Positions 46,924 to 51,251 of a DNA stretch of 51,251 bases are shown one piece after another (the stretch's first letter is position 1; every line of letters begins with the position of its first letter). The DNA is taken from the NCBI GenBank assembly GCA_040905475.1, contig JBBDRM010000028.1:1-51251 (forward strand), read 5' to 3'. The translations under genes and the position numbers were made by a program. Under the pieces are notes generated by a model. It made no database searches, was not told the origin of the DNA, and saw nothing but the letters and a program-made list of their open reading frames with translations. The DNA comes from Actinomycetota bacterium. GTDB lineage: Bacteria; Actinomycetota; AC-67.

Positions 46924-47358
46924 TTGGAAGTAACGATCAAGGCATGGGAGACGCGTAACGTCACCGCTCGTGATCTTTCCAGGCGGATCGCGCAGCTTTT
47001 GAACGAGATCGAAAACGATGGGCACGGGCTCGTCGTTCTGAGACACGGGCAGCCGGCGGCCCTACTCGTGCCGCTCGAGCCGAAGGGGCATCGCGCGCCG
47101 CGCAAGGTATCGATCGAGGAGCGGGAGGAAGAGCCGTTCGAGATGCCCGAGCTCGATGAGGGGAGCCGCCGATTGTTGCTCGAGATGGCGCGGTGCGCTC
47201 CCGAGCCCTACGACCCCGATGATTGGGGCAGCGGGGCCCTCGAGTTCGCCCGCTTGTTCGTCCGACTCGAGCTCAACGGGCTGGCCGAGAAGTCTGTCGG
47301 GGGAGGACGCTGGCTCACGGAAAGCGGGCAGCTCGTGGCGGCTAAACTCGTGGCGTGA
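46924..47358 (+). CDS. Phd/YefM-like DNA-binding protein with extra C-terminal domain, no toxin partner
   Basis: 144 residues from TTG 46924 with AGGAGG upstream. Residues 10-52 (NVTARDLSRRIAQLLNEIEN, 'GLVVLRHGQPAALLVPLEP') match the Phd/YefM antitoxin DNA-binding fold. An acidic linker (60-80) and a helical C-terminal domain (80-144, ending GGGRWLTESGQLVAAKLVA) replace the usual toxin-binding tail. No RelE, Doc or PIN toxin gene is next to it; ClpS follows with a GTGA overlap. Antitoxins are often degraded by Clp proteases, but a link to ClpS is speculation. It may be a repressor acting at the inverted repeat upstream. Confidence 0.7.
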   Translation: MEVTIKAWETRNVTARDLSRRIAQLLNEIENDGHGLVVLRHGQPAALLVPLEPKGHRAPRKVSIEEREEEPFEMPELDEGSRRLLLEMARCAPEPYDPDDWGSGALEFARLFVRLELNGLAEKSVGGGRWLTESGQLVAAKLVA

Positions 47359-47645
47359 GCACGAGACCCTCGACGATCGAGCGGCCGGAGGTCGATGAGG
47401 TCGTCCGGCAGGACAAGCCGTGGATCGTGATCGTGTGGAACGACCCGATCAACCTCATGAGCTACGTGACGTACGTCTTCCAGAAGCTGTTCGGATTCCC
47501 CCGTGAAAAGGCGCACCGGCTGATGCTTCAGGTCCACAACGAGGGGCGTGCGATCGTGGCCAGCGGACCGCGGGAACGATGCGAGGCCGACGTGGCCCGA
47601 CTCCACGCGCACGGCCTCTGGGCGACGCTCTTCAAGGAGGACTGA
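47355..47645 (+). CDS. clpS: ATP-dependent Clp protease adaptor ClpS
   Basis: 96 residues from GTG 47355, overlapping the previous stop (GTGA). ClpS core: PWIVIVWNDPINLMSYVTYV, FQKLFGFPREKAHRLMLQVH and NEGRAIVASGPRERCEADVA. The NDP and H-x-x-G surfaces that grip N-end-rule residues are present. ClpS delivers substrates to the ClpA/ClpC unfoldase. It is followed at 2 nt by DUF2017, the standard actinobacterial pair. Confidence 0.95.
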   Translation: MSTRPSTIERPEVDEVVRQDKPWIVIVWNDPINLMSYVTYVFQKLFGFPREKAHRLMLQVHNEGRAIVASGPRERCEADVARLHAHGLWATLFKED

Positions 47646-47647
47646 CC

Positions 47648-48124
47648 GTGCGCGGGCCGTTCGCGCTTCGCCGTGACGGGCAACTCGACGTCACGTTGAC
47701 GCCGGTCGAGGCCGACCTCTTCCGTTCGGTCGTCGAGCAGATGACGCAGGTGCTCGACGACCCCCCGGCTCGCCTCTTCCCGCCCGCGTACAAGGACGAT
47801 CCCGAAGCGCAGGCCGAGTACGCCCGGCTGATGACGGAGGATCTTAAGGACGGGAAGCGCCGGGCGATCGCCTCGGTTCAGACGACGCTCGAGCGCGGGA
47901 AGCCGAAGCGAGACGCATGGCGCGTGACGTTGACCGCCGACGAGGCGCAGGACTGGCTCGCGGTCCTGAACGATGCCCGCCTTGCGCTCGGAACCCGGCT
48001 GGCCGTCACCGAAGACTCCTATGAGCGGGATCTCGATCCGGCCGATCCGGACGCGGCCGCGCACGAGGTGTTCCGCTACCTCGGCTACCTCGAGGACTTC
48101 CTGGTCCACACGTTGATGGGCTAG
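47648..48124 (+). CDS. DUF2017 protein
   Basis: 158 residues from GTG 47648 with AAGGAGG upstream. Contains 'VEADLFRSVVEQMTQVLDDP', FPPAYKDDPEAQAEYARLM, VTLTADEAQDWLAVLNDARL and a C-terminal YLGYLEDFLVHTLMG. This family is found directly after clpS throughout Actinobacteria and is thought to work with it, although no biochemical role is established. Confidence 0.9.
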   Translation: MRGPFALRRDGQLDVTLTPVEADLFRSVVEQMTQVLDDPPARLFPPAYKDDPEAQAEYARLMTEDLKDGKRRAIASVQTTLERGKPKRDAWRVTLTADEAQDWLAVLNDARLALGTRLAVTEDSYERDLDPADPDAAAHEVFRYLGYLEDFLVHTLMG

Positions 48125-48135
48125 GCTGCGCGGCC

Positions 48136-48348
48136 ATGGCCGACGTCGAAGCAGAGATGGTTGCGAACGTCTGGAAGGTCCTCGTGGCCCCGGGCTCTGA
48201 GGTCGCCGAGGGCGACACGCTCGTGATACTCGAGTCGATGAAGATGGAGATCCCCGTCGTCTCCCCCCAAGGCGGAAAAGTGACGGCGGTCAAGGTGGTC
48301 GAGGGCGGTGTCGTCCAGGAGGGCGACATCATCGCGGTCGTCGAATAG
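48136..48348 (+). CDS. Biotin carrier protein (biotinyl/lipoyl domain)
   Basis: 70 residues, one biotinyl domain. The biotinylated lysine is in LESMKMEIPV (about K36), followed by GKVTAVKVVEGGVVQEGDII. It would carry carboxybiotin between a biotin carboxylase and the carboxyltransferase encoded at 45206. It is a free-standing carrier rather than part of a fused alpha subunit. The next start codon (GTG 48349) follows its stop with no gap. Confidence 0.92.
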   Translation: MADVEAEMVANVWKVLVAPGSEVAEGDTLVILESMKMEIPVVSPQGGKVTAVKVVEGGVVQEGDIIAVVE

Positions 48349-49137
48349 GTGTCCGATCTCGTCGTCGTCGAGCGCGGCCCAGTCGCAGTCCTCACCCTGA
48401 ACCGGCCCGAACGGCGCAACGCGCTCAGCGGCGAGATGCTCCAGTCGATCTTCGACGCGCTCGCGTCGCTCGCGACGGACGCCCAAGCCCGTTGCCTGCT
48501 GCTCCGCGGCGAAGGGAAGCACTTCTGCGCCGGCGCCGACTTCTCCGACGTCGCCGAGGGCGCGGCAAGCGGCGCGCGCTACGGCGCCGGCTTCGAGCAG
48601 ATGCTCCGCGCCATCGAGGAGCACCCGCTCCCGGTCGTCGCGGCCGTGCAGGGGGCGGCGCTCGGGGCCGGCTGCCAGCTGCTCGCGGCCGCCGACCTCG
48701 CCGTCGCGGCCGACGACGCGCGCATCGGTATCCCGTCGGCGCGGCTCGGGATCCTGCTCGACCTCGAGAAGGTCCAGCGCATGGTCCAGATCATCGGGCC
48801 GGCGCACACCCGCGAGCTGCTCCTGACCGGTCGCGAGCTCGACGGTCGTGAGGCGGCCGCGTGGGGTCTGGTCACGAAGGTCGTGAAGGCGCGAGACGTC
48901 GATCAGGTCGCGCGCCTGCTCGCCGAGCAGGTCGCCGAGAACGCGCCGCTGTCCGTGCAGGGAAGCAAGGCGGCGATCCGCACCGTCCTTCGCCACGGCT
49001 CGCTCGATCGCGCGGCCCACGGGGCGGAGTTCGGGCACCATGACGAGAACGCTCTCCGGGCCCTGACCTCGGCCGACGTCGCCGAAGGGCTCCGCGCGCT
49101 GAGCGAGCGGCGGCCCCCCGAGTTCAAAGGCGAGTGA
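48349..49137 (+). CDS. Enoyl-CoA hydratase/isomerase family (crotonase) protein
   Basis: 262 residues from GTG 48349, directly after the carrier stop. Motifs: VAVLTLNRPERRNALSGEML, 'GEGKHFCAGADFSDVAEG' and 'QGAALGAGCQLLAAADLAVA'. Neither catalytic glutamate of rat crotonase is present: the E144 position is Gln (GAGCQLLAAAD) and the E164 position is Ser (GIPSARLG). The reaction is therefore uncertain. Co-transcription with the biotin carrier points to acyl-CoA metabolism. Confidence 0.87.
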   Translation: MSDLVVVERGPVAVLTLNRPERRNALSGEMLQSIFDALASLATDAQARCLLLRGEGKHFCAGADFSDVAEGAASGARYGAGFEQMLRAIEEHPLPVVAAVQGAALGAGCQLLAAADLAVAADDARIGIPSARLGILLDLEKVQRMVQIIGPAHTRELLLTGRELDGREAAAWGLVTKVVKARDVDQVARLLAEQVAENAPLSVQGSKAAIRTVLRHGSLDRAAHGAEFGHHDENALRALTSADVAEGLRALSERRPPEFKGE

Positions 49138-49140
49138 ACG

Positions 49141-50601
49141 ATGTCCGTCCTTTCGAGCCTCGCCCGCCGTCACACGGCGCTGTCGGGCCGTGAGATCGAG
49201 CACCTCCATCATCTTGTCGCGGACTGGCAGCTCCTCGCGGACCTGAACTTCGCCGACCTGCTCCTGTTCGGAGCGTTACGCGACCGCGAGGCGTACGTCG
49301 TGCTCGCGCAGGTGCGTCCCTACCCGGCGCAGACGCTGTACCAGGAGGACATGGTCGGCACGATCTTCGAGGCCCGCGACCGCGAGCGGGTCCGTGCCGC
49401 TTTCGACGAAGGTCGAATCGTCCGCGAGGGCGACCCGGAATGGCGCGAAGGGATCCCGATCCGCGAGGAGGCGATCCCCGTCTCGCTGGACGGGGCGGTC
49501 ATAGCAGTGATAAGCGCCGAGCAGAACCTCGCGACGGCGCGCACGCCCTCGCAGCTCGAGCTCTCCTACCTCCAGGCGGCCGGCGACCTCGAGCAGATGA
49601 CGGCCGAAGGCGTCTTCCCCTTCCCGTCGTCGGACGAGCGCGAGATCTCGCCCCGCGTCGGCGACGGATTTATGCGGCTCGACTCCGGCGGCGTCATCGC
49701 CTACGCGAGCCCGAACGCCGTTTCCGCGTACCGGCGCCTCGGCGTCACCGCGAACCTCGTCGGCGAACACATCGCCAAGCTCGACTTCGACGAGGTCGCG
49801 ACACTCGAGTCGCTCAAGCGTGGACGTCCCGTCGAGGACGAGATCGACGCCTCCGGCGCCTGGGTCTACCGGCGGTTCATCCCGATCATCCACGCCGGCG
49901 AGGTGACGGGCGCCATCGGGATCCTGCGCGACATCACCGAGCTACGGCACCGCGACCGGATGCTCCTCCTCAAGGACGCAACGATCCGCGAGATCCACCA
50001 TCGCGTGAAGAACAATCTCCAGACCGTCGCGTCGCTGCTGCGCCTCCAGGGCCGCCGGCTAAGCTCGGTCGAGGCGAAGGCTGCGTTGGAGGAGAGCGTG
50101 CGACGGATCTCTTCCATCGCTCTGGTTCACGAGACGCTGTCGCAGGACTCGCACGAACGCGTCGACTTCGATCACGTCGCGAATCGGGTCGTCGAGATGA
50201 TCCAAGAGGGATTCGCAGTGCCGGAGCGCCCGATCAGGTTCCGGATCGACGGCCGTTCAGGCGATCTTCCCAGCGAAGTCGCCACGCCGTTGGCGTTGAT
50301 AATCGCCGAACTGATCCAGAACGCCTTCGAGCATGCGTTCGGGACGGAGTCTCGGATGGTCTCGGTGACGGTGGAGATGGCGAGACGTCCGGAGGAGCTT
50401 CGTCTCCGTGTGTCGGACGACGGCGTCGGGCTCCCTCCAGGGTTCGTGCTGGAGCGCGATTCCAACTTGGGGCTGCAGATCGTTCGCACGCTCGTCGAGA
50501 GCGAGCTCTTGGGAACGATCGGGGTGACCGGCGGCACGGGCGGCACGCAGGTCGAGGTGGTCATCCCCATCGCCCGAGCCCGCCTCGAGGGCGGCACTTG
50601 A
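49141..50601 (+). CDS. pdtaS: PdtaS-like sensor histidine kinase
   Basis: 486 residues. An N-terminal GAF-like domain (about 20-150, 'WQLLADLNFADLLLFGALRD', QVRPYPAQTLYQEDMVG) is followed by a PAS domain (about 180-275) and a HisKA_2 domain with REIHHRVKNNLQTVASLLRL (phospho-His at about 286-287). The HATPase domain has ELIQNAFEHAFG, SDDGVGLPPG and NLGLQIVRTLVES. This is the layout of mycobacterial PdtaS, which signals to the RNA-binding regulator PdtaR. No transmembrane helices are present, so it is cytoplasmic. PdtaR is not encoded in the window. Confidence 0.92.
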   Translation: MSVLSSLARRHTALSGREIEHLHHLVADWQLLADLNFADLLLFGALRDREAYVVLAQVRPYPAQTLYQEDMVGTIFEARDRERVRAAFDEGRIVREGDPEWREGIPIREEAIPVSLDGAVIAVISAEQNLATARTPSQLELSYLQAAGDLEQMTAEGVFPFPSSDEREISPRVGDGFMRLDSGGVIAYASPNAVSAYRRLGVTANLVGEHIAKLDFDEVATLESLKRGRPVEDEIDASGAWVYRRFIPIIHAGEVTGAIGILRDITELRHRDRMLLLKDATIREIHHRVKNNLQTVASLLRLQGRRLSSVEAKAALEESVRRISSIALVHETLSQDSHERVDFDHVANRVVEMIQEGFAVPERPIRFRIDGRSGDLPSEVATPLALIIAELIQNAFEHAFGTESRMVSVTVEMARRPEELRLRVSDDGVGLPPGFVLERDSNLGLQIVRTLVESELLGTIGVTGGTGGTQVEVVIPIARARLEGGT

Positions 50602-51251
50602 CACTGATCCTCTTGCACTCGGCCGGCGCGACGCCGGCCATCTGGGATCGGGTGCGTGCCCACCTGGTCGGCGTCCCGCTGCTGGTTCCGGCGATGCCGG
50701 GACGCGAGGACGCCGGGCCTCCGTCCGACCAGATCGCCTCGCACGCCGCGGCGGTACTGCGTGCTATGGACGGCGCCGGCGTCGAGCGCGCCGCGATCGG
50801 CGGGCATTCGCTCGGAGGCGCGGTCGCGCTGTGGCTGGCGATCCACCACCCCGCTCGGGTTGCCGGGCTGGGGGTGATCAACGCGGGCGCACGCATGCGC
50901 GTCGCCCCGCAGATGCTCGAGGCGCTGCCGGATGGCCTCGCGCCGATCGTGGAGCTCGTGGCCGCGTCGAATTTTCCGCCGGGCGTGCCCAAGGAGTGGA
51001 TCGAAGAGCGTCGCGCGACCTACGAAGCCGTCGGCGGAGAAACGTTGCTCGCGGACCTCACCGCGTGCGATCGGTTCGACGTCCTCGACCGGCTGTGGGA
51101 GATCCGCTGTCGCACTCAGGTGCTCGCCGGATCCGAGGACACGCTAACCCCTCCCCGCTTCGCACGGCTCATGGCCGAGCGTATCTCGGCGGCGCGCTTC
51201 CTTGAGTACGAGGGCGCGGGCCACATGCTGCCGATCGAGCGGCCTGCTGAG
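50598..51251 (+). CDS. Alpha/beta hydrolase (3' end outside window)
   Basis: 218 codons visible from TTG 50598, which overlaps the kinase stop (TTGA); the frame is still open at the window edge. LTLILLHSAGATPAIWDRVR (oxyanion region), nucleophile elbow GGHSLGGAVAL (about 68-78), acid in LAGSEDTLTPP (about 176) and His in GAGHMLPIERP near the end complete the catalytic triad. It probably loses only a few C-terminal residues. The substrate is unknown; it may be co-transcribed with the kinase. Confidence 0.85.
   Translation, partial: MTLILLHSAGATPAIWDRVRAHLVGVPLLVPAMPGREDAGPPSDQIASHAAAVLRAMDGAGVERAAIGGHSLGGAVALWLAIHHPARVAGLGVINAGARMRVAPQMLEALPDGLAPIVELVAASNFPPGVPKEWIEERRATYEAVGGETLLADLTACDRFDVLDRLWEIRCRTQVLAGSEDTLTPPRFARLMAERISAARFLEYEGAGHMLPIERPAE

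Noticed and set aside
46924-47645. Toxin-antitoxin module
   Set aside because: The Phd-like protein has no toxin neighbour; the next gene is a clear ClpS.
1-51251. CRISPR arrays, insertion sequences, prophage or a biosynthetic cluster
   Set aside because: No spaced repeats, transposase, terminal inverted repeats, integrase or modular synthase genes were seen on either strand.

Overview
This is a high-GC (about two thirds G+C by eye) stretch of an actinobacterial chromosome. The marker genes are a WhiB7-type iron-sulfur regulator, a SigR/SigH-type sigma factor with an RsrA-like anti-sigma factor, a mycothiol-dependent maleylpyruvate-isomerase-family protein, ClpS followed by DUF2017, a UPF0182 membrane protein, a PdtaS-like kinase and a BldC-like regulator. 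No close relative is recognised, so I would place it only as Actinomycetota, probably an uncultured lineage. I see no phage, insertion sequence or CRISPR array. Many genes lack a Shine-Dalgarno and instead have a TAnnnT -10 box 6-9 nt before the start codon, which points to frequent leaderless transcription; I used this to choose several starts.

Layout. 1-1484: end of a secreted CARDB-like protein, then a whiB7 gene with a long leader (promoter, small uORF, intrinsic terminator). 1592-7426: SpoIID-like amidase-enhancer protein, small membrane and zinc-ribbon proteins, a MoaB/CinA-type protein and an M15 peptidase lipoprotein. 7490-11777: a GH38 alpha-mannosidase divergent from a phosphodiesterase of the alkaline-phosphatase superfamily whose fold halves are in swapped order. 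11846-18686: crotonase, PaaI thioesterase, methylmalonyl-CoA-epimerase-like VOC protein, YgjP-like metallopeptidase, MDMPI-family protein, lipoprotein, DUF2342 zincin-like protein and an SDR. 18683-24884: fused siroheme decarboxylase-like protein, MreB, a subtilisin-like protease, a methyltransferase, a PDZ-Lon protease and a secreted protein with four HGxxVSxxA repeats. 25112-32293: large hybrid sensor kinase translationally coupled to a FecR-like lipoprotein, UPF0182 protein and initiator tRNA. 32571-38888: orphan FtsX-type permease, M23 peptidase, and a DUF3179-sigR-rsrA operon with a SigR-type promoter in front. 39018-42750: two membrane HD-domain proteins bracketed by two paralogous micro-peptide genes, with a BldC-like regulator. 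43019-51251: acyl-CoA carboxylase parts, crotonases, Phd-like protein, ClpS, DUF2017, PdtaS-like kinase and a hydrolase.

The most novel candidate is the micro-peptide pair at 39253-39333 (+) and 42080-42154 (-). They are 26 and 24 codons long, share 16 of 24 aligned residues although many shared residues use different codons, both end in A-x-A-R-W-stop, both have long structured leaders, and they flank an operon of two membrane HD/HD-GYP proteins. Other items worth a look are the circularly permuted phosphodiesterase (10326-11777), an 80-nt structured intergenic element (13602-13683), the HGxxVSxxA repeat protein, hairpins that present or hide Shine-Dalgarno sequences, and several enzymes that lack expected catalytic residues.
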